This document shows positions 8,233 to 17,501 of a stretch of 64,000 nucleotides of DNA, piece by piece; the stretch's first letter is position 1; each line of letters starts with the position of its first letter. This DNA comes from Arenibacter sp. F20364 (lineage in GTDB: Bacteria > Bacteroidota > Bacteroidia > Flavobacteriales > Flavobacteriaceae), in assembly GCF_023015905.1 (NCBI RefSeq), contig NZ_JALKBD010000012.1:1-64000 (forward strand). Direction: 5' to 3'. Both the position numbers and the translations under genes were made by a program. Under the pieces are notes generated by a model. The model worked only from the letters and a program-made list of their open reading frames with translations, had not been told where the DNA came from and did not search any database.

Positions 8233-11079
8233 ATGGCTGAACAAAAAAGACTTTTCTTACTTGATGCATATGCACTCATTTTCCGGGGTTATTACGCACT
8301 AATAAAAAACCCAAGAATAAACTCCAAGGGAATGGACACTTCAGCCATTATGGGGTTCATGAATTCATTATTGGATGTTATTAGACGGGAAAAACCAGAT
8401 CATTTGGCCGTTTGTTTCGACAAGGGAGGTAGTGCTGACCGCACCGAAATGTTCGCGGAATACAAAGCCAACCGGGACGCTACTCCGGACGCCATTAAAA
8501 TAGCCGTGCCCTATATACAAAATATATTAAAAGCCATGCATATCCCGGTGGTGGAATTGGAAGGTATGGAGGCCGATGACATAATTGGCACTTTGGCCAA
8601 GCAGGCGGAAAAAGAAGACTACAAGGTATATATGGTTACCCCGGATAAAGATTTTGGACAGTTGGTATCCGAGAACATTTTTATGTACCGCCCTGCCAGA
8701 ATGGGCAACGGCATAGAAATTTGGGGCATCCCCGAGGTCCAAAAACGTTTTGGCGTTGAACGTCCGGAGCAGGTAATAGATTATTTGGGCATGATGGGCG
8801 ATGCCAGTGACAACATTCCAGGACTACCCGGAGTGGGAGACAAAACAGCAAAAAAATTCATAGAGGAATTTGGCTCTATGGAGAATTTGCTCGCCAATAC
8901 CGATAAACTCAAGGGCAAAATGAAGGAAAAGGTCCAAGAAAATGCTGAATTGGGTATTCTTTCAAAAAAGCTGGCCACTATATTTGTGGATTGCGACGTA
9001 ACTTTTGATGCCAAAGATTATGAGCTTTCCATGCCCGATGGCGAAAAAGTTCAGGAGATTTTCGAGGAGTTGGAATTCCGAAGACTAAAAGATCAATTCC
9101 TAAAGCTATTTTCTGCAGATTCCGATTCCGATACCACAGAGGAGAGCAAGCAAGAAACAAACCCTGTTTCAAAAAAGAAACAAACTGAGGCCGGCGGCGG
9201 GCAGTTTTCCTTATTTGGTGGTGACGGACAAGTCGCAGGTGGCACTATCAAAGAAGTATCCAGCAGAAAAAACATCAAGGAAGTTTCACATGTATACCAA
9301 AGTGTTCTTCCAGGCATGGCAATGAAACTTTTTGTCCAGAATCTAATGAAACAAGTTTCGGTTTGTTTCGACACGGAAACCACGGGATTAAACCCACTTA
9401 CTGCCGAGCTGGTAGGTATTGCATTTAGTTGGGAAGCTGGAAAGGGGTTTTATGTTCCTTTTCCAGAGGACAAAAAAGAGGCCCAAGAAATTATTGAACA
9501 ATTAAGACCGTTTTTTGAAGCGGAAGGAATTGAAAAAATTGGGCAGAATCTAAAATATGATATTAAAGTATTGCATAAATACAATGTATCTATAAAAGGT
9601 AAGTGTTTCGATACCATGTTGGCACATTACCTTATTAATCCAGATATGCGCCACAACATGGACGTACTGGCAGAAACTTATTTAAACTACACCCCAATTT
9701 CCATAATCGAACTCATAGGCAAAAAAGGAAAAAACCAACTATCTATGAGGGAGGTACCTTTGGAACAACAAACCGAATATGCCGTGGAAGATGCCGATAT
9801 CACTTTTCAATTGGCACAGCATTTTCGACCTGAATTGAAAGAAGCAAACACCGAAGAACTATTCAACGACATAGAGATCCCCCTATTACGTGTCCTTGCG
9901 GATATGGAACTGGAAGGAATCAACCTGGACAAGGCCTTTTTAAATTCGCTTGCCAAGGATTTGGATAACGACATCAAAAATCTGGAAACAAAAATCTATA
10001 AGGAAGCGGGGGAAGAATTCAATATTGCCTCACCCAAACAATTGGGTGAAATATTATTCAATAAACTAAAACTTGTCGACAAACCCAAGAAAACCAAAAC
10101 CGGTCAATATTCCACTGCCGAAGACGTACTCTCCTATCTGGCCAAAGACCATGAAATAGTCCAATGTGTATTGGACTATCGCGGACTCAGCAAACTAAAG
10201 AGCACCTATGTGGATGCCCTTCCGGAACAGATAGAAGAAAGTACTGGTAGGGTACACACGGACTATATGCAAACGGTTGCCGCTACCGGTCGATTGAGCA
10301 GCAACAATCCCAACCTACAGAACATCCCCATTAGAACGGAGCGGGGAAGACAGGTAAGGAAAGCATTTATTCCAAGAGACGAAAATTACACCCTATTGGC
10401 AGCAGATTATTCTCAGATAGAATTGAGAATTATTGCAGCCCTAAGTGATGAATCTACCATGATCGAGGCCTTTAAAAACGGAGAGGATATTCACGCTTCC
10501 ACTGCCTCCAAAGTATTTAACATACCATTGGAAGAGGTGACCAGGGAACAGCGAAGCAATGCCAAAACGGTGAATTTTGGCATTATATATGGAGTATCTG
10601 CATTTGGATTGAGCAACCAGACGGACCTATCCAGGGCTGAAGCCAAAGAACTTATTGAAACCTATTATAAGACCTATCCCAAATTACGCAACTACATAAG
10701 CGAACAAATAGAATTCGCCAGGGAGAATGGATATGTCCAGACGGTTTTGGGCAGACGAAGGTATCTCAAGGATATCAATGGAAGTAACGCTATTGTTCGT
10801 GGAGCCGCTGAACGCAACGCAGTAAACGCCCCTATTCAGGGAAGTGCCGCCGATATCATAAAAATTGCAATGATCAATATTCACAAAAAACTCGAAGAAG
10901 GAAAATACAAAAGTAAGATGCTCCTACAAGTGCACGATGAATTGGTGTTCGACGTTTATAAGCCCGAAATGGAGGAACTGAAAACCATGATAAAATCGGA
11001 GATGGAAAATGCGTACGAATTATCTGTGCCATTGGATGTGGAATTAGGCGTTGGAAATAATTGGCTGGAGGCCCATTAA
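8233..11079 (+). CDS. polA: DNA polymerase I
   Basis: The 948-residue enzyme has all three domains. The N-terminal 5'-3' exonuclease (about 1-300) begins LFLLDAYALIFRGYYAL and has the helix-hairpin-helix GLPGVGDKTAKKF. An acidic linker (about 300-345) follows. The 3'-5' proofreading domain keeps FDTETTGLNP near residue 380, so proofreading should be active, unlike in many Gram-positive homologues. The polymerase domain has motif A DYSQIELR (about 725), the O-helix region RSNAKTVNFGIIYG and motif C QVHDELVF (about 900). It acts in Okazaki fragment maturation and repair. It follows the glycosylasparaginase by 41 bases and may share its transcript. Confidence 0.98.
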   Translation: MAEQKRLFLLDAYALIFRGYYALIKNPRINSKGMDTSAIMGFMNSLLDVIRREKPDHLAVCFDKGGSADRTEMFAEYKANRDATPDAIKIAVPYIQNILKAMHIPVVELEGMEADDIIGTLAKQAEKEDYKVYMVTPDKDFGQLVSENIFMYRPARMGNGIEIWGIPEVQKRFGVERPEQVIDYLGMMGDASDNIPGLPGVGDKTAKKFIEEFGSMENLLANTDKLKGKMKEKVQENAELGILSKKLATIFVDCDVTFDAKDYELSMPDGEKVQEIFEELEFRRLKDQFLKLFSADSDSDTTEESKQETNPVSKKKQTEAGGGQFSLFGGDGQVAGGTIKEVSSRKNIKEVSHVYQSVLPGMAMKLFVQNLMKQVSVCFDTETTGLNPLTAELVGIAFSWEAGKGFYVPFPEDKKEAQEIIEQLRPFFEAEGIEKIGQNLKYDIKVLHKYNVSIKGKCFDTMLAHYLINPDMRHNMDVLAETYLNYTPISIIELIGKKGKNQLSMREVPLEQQTEYAVEDADITFQLAQHFRPELKEANTEELFNDIEIPLLRVLADMELEGINLDKAFLNSLAKDLDNDIKNLETKIYKEAGEEFNIASPKQLGEILFNKLKLVDKPKKTKTGQYSTAEDVLSYLAKDHEIVQCVLDYRGLSKLKSTYVDALPEQIEESTGRVHTDYMQTVAATGRLSSNNPNLQNIPIRTERGRQVRKAFIPRDENYTLLAADYSQIELRIIAALSDESTMIEAFKNGEDIHASTASKVFNIPLEEVTREQRSNAKTVNFGIIYGVSAFGLSNQTDLSRAEAKELIETYYKTYPKLRNYISEQIEFARENGYVQTVLGRRRYLKDINGSNAIVRGAAERNAVNAPIQGSAADIIKIAMINIHKKLEEGKYKSKMLLQVHDELVFDVYKPEMEELKTMIKSEMENAYELSVPLDVELGVGNNWLEAH

Positions 11080-11090
11080 GTCCATACACT

Positions 11091-11137
11091 ATAAAAAAAG
11101 CGGAGCGCTATTGATTTAACACAATAGCGCTCCGCTT
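11091..11137 (-). terminator. Strong hairpin terminator between polA and lipoprotein gene
   Basis: A perfect 16-bp stem, AAGCGGAGCGCTATTG (11098-11113) with its complement at 11122-11137, encloses an 8-base loop. The T-run lies on the minus-strand side (complement of 11092-11098), so it best serves the convergent lipoprotein gene at 11162. On the plus strand it follows polA but lacks a U-tract. Confidence 0.8.
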
Positions 11138-11161
11138 CCATTAACAGATCTTTTGGGGATT

Positions 11162-11641
11162 CTATTTTCTCTTAAAAATAAGTTGCCCTCCTGCACTCAG
11201 ATTTGGGATGTCAAGATCAGCGGCATCCAGAGTCATAACATCACCATCTATGGTAACATCTACGACTACAGCTTGCTGGTCTTCATCGGTATAGGTGAGT
11301 TTACCATCCTCATATACATAAACCGTAGTTTCGGTATCTTTTTCGGTAGGACAGGGAATATCAAAACCATCCCTTTCCAAATATTCCACGGAATTTTCAA
11401 TAGTAACCGTTAAGTCCACTTTAAATTCAAAACTCAACACATAGCATTCTTTAGCTGTTAAATATGCCAATAAATCCCTCGCATTTTTTTCATCATCACT
11501 TGCAGTATCATTATTAACCTTAAGTTCATAGGCCTGCCATACACCCACTATAGAATCCTCCTTGGAATTATCATCATCACTATCCGAACAGGAAAAGAAA
11601 AGACCCGTAACAAGAAAAAGTAGCAAAAGTTTAAATTTCAT
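11162..11641 (-). CDS. Small lipoprotein, lipocalin-like, unknown function
   Basis: The product has 159 residues. The signal peptide MKFKLLLLFLVTGLFFSC ends at a lipobox cysteine (C18), followed by SDSDDDNS, an acidic spacer typical of Bacteroidota lipoproteins sorted to the outer membrane or surface. The mature part is acidic, with alternating polar and hydrophobic beta-type stretches (DSIVGVWQAYEL, KLTYTDEDQQAVVVD), the look of the small lipocalin-like/META-type domains common in Flavobacteriaceae. A cysteine pair (C47-like and C78-like region around FDIPCPT) may form a disulphide. No catalytic motif is visible. It is a single-gene unit ending at the terminator at 11098-11137. Confidence 0.75.
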   Translation of the reverse strand: MKFKLLLLFLVTGLFFSCSDSDDDNSKEDSIVGVWQAYELKVNNDTASDDEKNARDLLAYLTAKECYVLSFEFKVDLTVTIENSVEYLERDGFDIPCPTEKDTETTVYVYEDGKLTYTDEDQQAVVVDVTIDGDVMTLDAADLDIPNLSAGGQLIFKRK

Positions 11642-11980
11642 CTTTTTAAAATTTAGTTTGTTTTAAAAGCTAACGTATTATAGCACAAATTAGTATCCAC
11701 CAAGCCATACAATTAAGGGGACTATCCAAAACCTACTTCACCAGCATAGAAAAGGAATGAAAATTACATCCCTACCGCATCCTCAACTCAAAAAATCCTG
11801 AACCCTAGCATGACAATATTATATATTCTTGCCATATAACCATATAATTCCGTAGGATTTGATATGAATAAAAAAGTATTGCTGCACGCAAAAAGAAATT
11901 ATTGGGAGAACAAAGTACAGCCAAAATTAACTTCGATATACCAATATTGGAAAAAACTATAAAATAATAAGAAACAACCA
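11642..11980. other. Intergenic gap upstream of rplM
   Basis: About 340 bases without a supported gene. A 32-codon plus-strand frame (11864-11962) is present but has no family resemblance and no good start context. The lipoprotein promoter must lie at the left edge (minus strand) and the rplM promoter at the right edge. Confidence 0.5.
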
Positions 11981-11981
11981 T

Positions 11982-12011
11982 TTGGAATTCAACTTAATAA
12001 TTGTACATTTG
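11982..12011 (+). promoter_or_regulatory. Bacteroidota-type promoter of rplM-rpsI
   Basis: TTG at 11982-11984, a 19-base spacer and TACATTTG at 12004-12011 match the TTG-N19-TAnnTTTG consensus. Transcription should begin near 12016, close to a small hairpin CCCGTTAAACGGG (12015-12027), leaving a leader of about 40 bases before the GTG start of rplM. The hairpin could take part in ribosomal-protein feedback, but nothing proves that. Confidence 0.75.
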
Positions 12012-12058
12012 CAGCCCGTTAAACGGGATTGAAGTGTTTAATCAATAAATATATTAGT

Positions 12059-12514
12059 GTGGATACATTAAGCTACAAGACGATTTCGGCCAATAAGGCG
12101 ACCGTTGATAAACAATGGTTACTAGTTGATGCTGAAGGAGAAACATTGGGCCGTCTTGCTTCTATAGTAGCGCAGTTACTTAGAGGGAAGTACAAGCCTA
12201 GTTTTACACCACATGTTGATTGTGGGGATAATGTTGTTATTATCAATGCAGAAAAAATCAACCTAACCGGAAAGAAGTGGGATTCAAAAACTTACGTTCG
12301 TCACACCGGTTATCCAGGAGGCCAGAGGTTTACAACGGCTAAAGAAATGTTGGCCAAGGATCCAGCGCGTATAGTAGAGAAATCGATAAAAGGTATGTTG
12401 CCCAAAAACAAATTGGGTGCAGAACTTTTCCGTAATCTGAAGGTATATGCCGGAGCAGCCCACAACCAAGAAGCACAAAAACCAACAGCAATTAACTTAA
12501 ACGATTTTAAGTAA
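12059..12514 (+). CDS. rplM: 50S ribosomal protein L13
   Basis: The 151-residue product begins with a GTG-coded Met followed by [19 protein letters not shown], the standard Bacteroidota L13 start. Landmarks are [39 protein letters not shown] and [11 protein letters not shown] frame ten codons longer starts with TTG at 12029 inside the leader hairpin and is not credible. The protein binds 23S rRNA early in large-subunit assembly. The stop codon overlaps the ATG of rpsI (TAATG), so the two are translationally coupled in the usual rplM-rpsI operon. Confidence 0.97.
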   Translation: MDTLSYKTISANKATVDKQWLLVDAEGETLGRLASIVAQLLRGKYKPSFTPHVDCGDNVVIINAEKINLTGKKWDSKTYVRHTGYPGGQRFTTAKEMLAKDPARIVEKSIKGMLPKNKLGAELFRNLKVYAGAAHNQEAQKPTAINLNDFK

Positions 12515-12900
12515 TGGAAATGATTCATAAAATTGGTAGAAGAAAAACTGCGGTTGCCAGAGTTTATGTTACTGAAGGAAATGGTAACATCACTATTAAC
12601 AAGAGAGACTTGAGCAACTATTTTCCTACAGCAACATTACAGTACAAAGTAAAGCAGCCGTTTACCTTAACCAACAACGAAGAAAACTTCGACGTAAAGG
12701 TTAATGTTTATGGTGGCGGTATTACAGGACAGGCGGAAGCAGTTCGTTTGGCATTGTCCAGAGCATTATGCGAATTGGATGCCGAAAACAGATTGGTTCT
12801 TAAACCAGAAGGTCTTTTAACAAGAGATCCAAGAATGGTTGAACGTAAGAAATTCGGTCAGAAGAAAGCTCGTAAGAAATTCCAGTTCTCCAAACGTTAA
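12514..12900 (+). CDS. rpsI: 30S ribosomal protein S9
   Basis: The 128-residue product starts [19 protein letters not shown] and ends RKKFGQKKARKKFQFSKR; the basic C-terminal tail, which ends in KR, is the segment that reaches the P-site tRNA in other bacteria. The glycine-rich GGGITGQAEAVRLALSRAL is typical. The first ATG overlaps the rplM stop by one base; an alternative ATG two codons downstream would give MIHKIGRR. It is the second gene of the rplM-rpsI operon. Confidence 0.97.
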   Translation: MEMIHKIGRRKTAVARVYVTEGNGNITINKRDLSNYFPTATLQYKVKQPFTLTNNEENFDVKVNVYGGGITGQAEAVRLALSRALCELDAENRLVLKPEGLLTRDPRMVERKKFGQKKARKKFQFSKR

Positions 12901-13102
12901 TACCGTATTATCAAATTACATACTGAAATACGACAATGCTCTTGATGGTTATCGAGAAGAAATTGACAGATTCGGTATAATTTTTAATTGTTCATTGAAA
13001 ACCCTTGTCATAGGGTAAGTAATAATCCAAAGTTAATCACTGGGTTTCTCCTTAAGAAAAATCCAATGCATTCAAATTCTGGATAAATTAGTTTAGCATC
13101 TA

Positions 13103-13139
13103 AATATTAAAGGCTGCCTTTTGGTACCACTTTAATATT
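13103..13139 (+). promoter_or_regulatory. Leader hairpin before rpsB
   Basis: A perfect 10-bp stem, AATATTAAAG (13103-13112) pairing with CTTTAATATT (13130-13139), has a 17-base loop containing GCTGCC and the palindrome TGGTACCA. It ends 34 bases before the rpsB ATG and is not followed by a U-run, so it is not a terminator. Its position fits an autoregulatory mRNA element for S2, but no known Rfam family is claimed. The 273-base gap from rpsI is otherwise empty. Confidence 0.45.
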
Positions 13140-13173
13140 GCTAATTCAAAGGAACGTAAACTAAAAAATAAAA

Positions 13174-14247
13174 ATGGCAAACAAAGTTGAAGTAAAAGAC
13201 CTTTTAGAGGCAGGTGTACATTTTGGTCACCTTACCAGAAAATGGAATCCGAACATGGCTCCCTATATCTACATGGAGCGTAACGGAATTCACGTTATCA
13301 ATCTTTATAAAACAGTTGCAAAACTAGAAGAGACCAACGAGGCTCTTAAAAAAATTGCAGCTTCGGGTAGAAAAATACTTTTCGTAGCTACCAAAAAACA
13401 AGCAAAGGATATTGTTGCTGAAAAAGCTGGCAATGTAAACATGCCCTACATCACTGAAAGATGGCCAGGTGGTATGTTGACAAACTTTGTCACTATTCGT
13501 AAAGCCGTTAAGAAAATGGCTTCTATTGATAGAATGAAGAAAGACGGCACCTTTAATACGCTTTCCAAAAAAGAGCGTTTACAAGTTGATCGTTTGCGCG
13601 CCAAGTTGGATAAAAACTTAGGTTCTATTTCTGAAATGACACGTCTACCAGCTGCTTTATTTATTGTTGATACAATGCGTGAGCACATCGCTGTAAAAGA
13701 AGCACAAAAATTGAACATTCCAATTTTTGCGATGGTAGATACCAATTCCGATCCACGACCAATTGATTATATCGTTCCATCCAATGATGATGCCTCCAAA
13801 TCTATCGAGGTGATTATGGCATCTGTAACTGCGGCTATTGCAGAAGGATTAACAGAACGTAAATCTGAAAAGCAAAGTGAGAAGGAAGGCGGAGAAGAAG
13901 CCAAGCCAAAAGAGAAAAAAGCTAAGGTAGCAACAGAAGAGAAAAAAACAAAGGCAGCAACAGAAGAGAAAGCTCCTAAAAAAGCTAGCACCGCCGGAGA
14001 CGACCTTACCAAGATAGAAGGAATTGGCCCCAAAATTGCTGAAATATTTCAAGAAGCAGGCATAAACACTTATGCTGACCTAGCGGACAAATCAGAGGAC
14101 GATCTTAAAGACATCCTTACTGAATCTGGCCCAAGTTACGCTTCCAAAAACCCAGCATCCTGGCCTAAGCAAGCTAAAATGGCTGCCGATGGCAATTGGG
14201 ATGAATTGCAAGAATGGCAAGATAGCGTTAAGGGAGGAGTAGAATAA
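13174..14247 (+). CDS. rpsB: 30S ribosomal protein S2 with C-terminal helix-hairpin-helix extension
   Basis: Residues 1 to about 228 are a normal S2 (EAGVHFGHLTRKWNPNMAPY, KILFVATKKQAKDIV, TERWPGGMLTNF, PIDYIVPSNDDA). Most bacterial S2 proteins end soon after this. Here a Lys/Glu/Ala linker (about 229-272) is followed by a folded-looking domain of about 80 residues that starts DDLTKIEGIGPKIAE and ends near ELQEWQDSVKGG. This is a helix-hairpin-helix module of the kind also found fused to L21 in some Bacteroidota. The tail could bind rRNA or DNA. Total length is 357 residues. The gene is followed by tsf after 96 bases. Confidence 0.95.
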   Translation: MANKVEVKDLLEAGVHFGHLTRKWNPNMAPYIYMERNGIHVINLYKTVAKLEETNEALKKIAASGRKILFVATKKQAKDIVAEKAGNVNMPYITERWPGGMLTNFVTIRKAVKKMASIDRMKKDGTFNTLSKKERLQVDRLRAKLDKNLGSISEMTRLPAALFIVDTMREHIAVKEAQKLNIPIFAMVDTNSDPRPIDYIVPSNDDASKSIEVIMASVTAAIAEGLTERKSEKQSEKEGGEEAKPKEKKAKVATEEKKTKAATEEKAPKKASTAGDDLTKIEGIGPKIAEIFQEAGINTYADLADKSEDDLKDILTESGPSYASKNPASWPKQAKMAADGNWDELQEWQDSVKGGVE

Positions 14248-14343
14248 TCCCCCATTTACTTAAACAGAATATAAATTTAACATTAACCTAGAATAGGATT
14301 ACATTACAATCTTATATTTAGGTGAAAATTAAAACAAAATAAA

Positions 14344-15168
14344 ATGGCTAAAATTACCGCCGCTGAGGTAAACAAATTAAGACAAACAACTGGTGCTGGC
14401 ATGATGGATTGCAAAAATGCCCTAGTGGAAGCTGAAGGGGATTTTGATTTGGCAATTGAAATCTTGCGTAAAAAAGGACAAAAAGTTGCTGCTAAGAGAG
14501 CCGATAGGGATTCTTCCGAAGGGGCTGCTATTGCCAAGGTAAATGCAGACAACACTACTGGAGTTATCATCTCTTTGAACTGTGAAACCGATTTCGTTGC
14601 AAAAAACGACACTTTTGTTGCTTTGGCGAACGAATTGGCAGACCTAGCCTTAAATTTCGACACCAAAGAAGATTTCTTGAATGCCGATTACAAAGGAAAC
14701 TCTGTACAGGATAAACTTACAGAACAAACAGGTGTTATTGGTGAGAAAATTGAAATAGGTGGATTCAGCAAACTTTCTGCTCCATTTGTTGGCTCTTACA
14801 TTCATGCTGGAAACAAAATAGCTACTTTAGTAGGACTTTCTGCCGCTGTTGATGGTGCAGACGTTGCCGCTAAGGATGTTGCCATGCAGGCAGCCGCCAT
14901 GAACCCAGTTGCTTTGAACGAAGAAGGAGTTGATCAGTCGATTATCGATAAGGAAATCGAAATCGCCAAAGATCAATTACGTCAAGAAGGAAAGCCAGAA
15001 GCCATGTTGGATAACATTTCTAAAGGTAAATTGAAACGTTTCTTCAAAGACAATACTTTGGTGAACCAAGATTTTATCAAGGACAGCAAACAAAGCGTTG
15101 CACAATACGTAAAATCTGTTGATTCCAAATTGGAAGTAACCGGATTTAAAAGAGTTGCTTTAGGATAA
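14344..15168 (+). CDS. tsf: Elongation factor Ts
   Basis: The 274-residue protein begins MAKITAAEVNKLRQTTGAGM, with MMDCKNALVEAEGDFDLA and IISLNCETDFVAKND, the canonical UBA-like N-terminus and EF-Tu contact motif. It recycles EF-Tu-GDP. The usual partner rpsB is immediately upstream, and a strong terminator follows 20 bases after the stop, so rpsB-tsf is a complete operon here. Confidence 0.97.
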   Translation: MAKITAAEVNKLRQTTGAGMMDCKNALVEAEGDFDLAIEILRKKGQKVAAKRADRDSSEGAAIAKVNADNTTGVIISLNCETDFVAKNDTFVALANELADLALNFDTKEDFLNADYKGNSVQDKLTEQTGVIGEKIEIGGFSKLSAPFVGSYIHAGNKIATLVGLSAAVDGADVAAKDVAMQAAAMNPVALNEEGVDQSIIDKEIEIAKDQLRQEGKPEAMLDNISKGKLKRFFKDNTLVNQDFIKDSKQSVAQYVKSVDSKLEVTGFKRVALG

Positions 15169-15187
15169 TCCATAAGCACTAAACATA

Positions 15188-15226
15188 AAAAAAGCGCCAT
15201 TATGTTGTAATGGCGCTTTTTTTATA
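15188..15226 (+). terminator. Terminator after tsf
   Basis: The stem AAAGCGCCATTA (15191-15202) with TAATGGCGCTTT (15208-15219) has a 5-base loop and a T-run (15217-15223). Symmetric A and T flanks could also serve the minus strand, but the convergent M61 gene ends 150 bases farther on. Confidence 0.85.
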
Positions 15227-15367
15227 CCCTATAGTTTTGATCTTAAAATTTGTACGACTGAATCCAGAACAAGAAATCCTTCCTAATTCCTTAACCCCAC
15301 CCCACCTAGGGCATACCGTAAACCAATCGCCAAATAATACCGTACAACTTGGTCTCTTAAGAATTAA

Positions 15368-17260
15368 TCATCCTTTCAACCAGGCCTCACGTAGTTTGAT
15401 CTGATGTTCGGTAGCCCCTTCCTCAGGAACCAGCTGAACAACCTCCAAAGTAGGAATCCCAACTTTCCCGGTCAAGGTAATCTCCTCATTCCCTCTTTGC
15501 ACTACCATAACAATTTCCTTGTCGGCATCCCAATTTATGCTCTGCCCTATAAGCAATCGTATATTTACCAGGTTGGTCATTTTTCCATCAACACTCTTAA
15601 TTATATCACCCCCTTTAGCCCCTAAACTATTGAAAAAGCTGTTCAATTGAATTCCTTCCCTTACAAAAATGGCATTGTCATTTGAGGGATCAACATCTAT
15701 ATAAGGTATCTCACCATCAAAAAAATAACCGGTAGACTGCTCCTGCTTCGTTGTAACCAGCCCCACTTTTTGCCAATACCTATCATAGTTTATGGGTGTA
15801 TCCCCAATTACATGGGTTTCAAAGAATTCCCTTATTTCCGGATACGTTAAAGCAACGATTTCAGCAATCAACCCATCATCTTCAAAAGGCTTGGAATCCC
15901 CGTATTTTTTGGAAAGCTCCTTCATCAGCCATAAAACACCCTTTGCCCCTCCACTTAATTCCCTGAGTCTAATATCCAAAGCCATATTGATCAAGGCGCC
16001 CTTTTCATAAACGTTGGCATAATTTTCCTTGTAAGGTTCCTCCAAAATATTCGCGCTCATTACAGTAAAGGACATTCCGTCATCATAGGTTGTAGATCTC
16101 TCGACTTTCTCCATTAGCCGTTTATAAAAATCTTCCTCAGTAATTATACCCTGTTGAATTTGAAATAGGTTGGCAAAGTATTCTGTAGTACCTTCATACA
16201 TCCACAGATGCATGGACATTTTAGGGTCATTAAAATCAAAAAATTGTATTTCCCGTGAATGAATGGTCAAAGGAGTAACGATATGAAAAAACTCATGGGC
16301 TACCGTGTCAAAAATAGCTTCTTCCAAACGCTCTTTCGATATTTGTTCAGGCATTACTACTACTGTAGAAGTATGATGCTCCAATGCCCCAAATCCTGTA
16401 GCATCGTTATCATCCATATTGGAAAGATAGAGGATAATAGTGTAATGCTTGGTACTATTGATATCTCCCAAAAATGCTTTCTGACCCCGCATCATTTTCT
16501 CCATACCCTCCTTTAAACTGGCTGCAGTAAAATGACCATTGGGAGAATAGACACTTAAGGTCACCTTAATATCACTAACTTGAAATGTTTCTGTACTGGG
16601 TTTTGAATACATTATAGGATTATCTATCACCTCAAAGTAACGTTGTGCCACGAAAACATCCGTTTCCGGAGCATTTATATCCTGAATTCCCTTCACCAAA
16701 GAGGTCACTGGCTCCAAGCCATCTGGAGCTGTAATTTCCAAGGAATAGGGAATTTCCTCCATTCCTTCAAAATAACCCACAAAACCATGGAGGTTCAGCA
16801 TATAATTCTTGCCCTGCAGAATATTGGTACCGGCCGGGGAAAACACTTGTTCTTCGATTTCCATTTCGGTATCATAGGTATCGTTCACCCAATAATCAAT
16901 TTTATCCAAATCCTTGGCGTTGACAATCCTCCATGTATTATCATCCAACTTTTCTACTTTTAACTCCCCTCCCTTGTAATCAAGGGCTTTGAATTGCTCT
17001 ATATACTTTCCATAATTATCATCGCTATAGGTGCCAGGTACTGTCTTGGGTATAAAAAAGGAAACTGTATCCCTGGCAAAGGCACCAGGATCCAAAACTA
17101 CATTTACTTTATCCTCTACAACATTGATTAAATCAATTTTTGCAATAACGGTAGCCTTATCCGCCGACACCAACGTCTTTGTTGAACCACACCCTTGGAG
17201 TATCAAAATTGCCACCCCTAAAAACCATGAATTTTTGAACAACCCTAATCTATTTGTCAT
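15368..17260 (-). CDS. M61 family metallopeptidase lipoprotein (glycyl aminopeptidase-like, PDZ)
   Basis: The 630-residue product has a signal peptide with lipobox LQGC (C24). An N-terminal beta-rich domain is followed by the M61 catalytic domain with HEFFH near residue 322 and the downstream glutamate in MYEGTTEYFA, forming a gluzincin zinc site. A PDZ-like domain lies at the C-terminus (SFFNSLGAKGGDIIKSVDGK). Family members prefer N-terminal glycine or alanine substrates. It is probably anchored in the periplasm or on the surface and used for peptide breakdown. It lies between tsf and pyrH on the opposite strand, splitting a gene cluster that is contiguous in many bacteria. Confidence 0.9.
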   Translation of the reverse strand: MTNRLGLFKNSWFLGVAILILQGCGSTKTLVSADKATVIAKIDLINVVEDKVNVVLDPGAFARDTVSFFIPKTVPGTYSDDNYGKYIEQFKALDYKGGELKVEKLDDNTWRIVNAKDLDKIDYWVNDTYDTEMEIEEQVFSPAGTNILQGKNYMLNLHGFVGYFEGMEEIPYSLEITAPDGLEPVTSLVKGIQDINAPETDVFVAQRYFEVIDNPIMYSKPSTETFQVSDIKVTLSVYSPNGHFTAASLKEGMEKMMRGQKAFLGDINSTKHYTIILYLSNMDDNDATGFGALEHHTSTVVVMPEQISKERLEEAIFDTVAHEFFHIVTPLTIHSREIQFFDFNDPKMSMHLWMYEGTTEYFANLFQIQQGIITEEDFYKRLMEKVERSTTYDDGMSFTVMSANILEEPYKENYANVYEKGALINMALDIRLRELSGGAKGVLWLMKELSKKYGDSKPFEDDGLIAEIVALTYPEIREFFETHVIGDTPINYDRYWQKVGLVTTKQEQSTGYFFDGEIPYIDVDPSNDNAIFVREGIQLNSFFNSLGAKGGDIIKSVDGKMTNLVNIRLLIGQSINWDADKEIVMVVQRGNEEITLTGKVGIPTLEVVQLVPEEGATEHQIKLREAWLKG

Positions 17261-17501
17261 TATCTATCGATTTTGTTTATCGTTTTCCCCCAAACAGTCA
17301 AACTCCAAGTAACTGTAAAAAAAAGGAAATGGAAATTTTTCCATTGTAAATTAAGGGAACTACAATAATTGACGCAAGATTATAAAAATAAATCTACCTT
17401 CCATTATCCATTATGAAATAATTAAGGTTAGACGAATCGTCCAAGCCAAGCCGCTTCATAAATATTTTTGATTATTTTTGCTTGAAATTAATAACATCAC
17501 A

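Noticed and set aside
11864-11962. 32-codon frame upstream of rplM
   Set aside because: Hydrophilic with no hydrophobic helix, no family and no promoter context; most likely chance.
12029-12058. TTG-started N-terminal extension of rplM
   Set aside because: It begins inside the leader hairpin; family members start at the residue encoded by GTG 12059.
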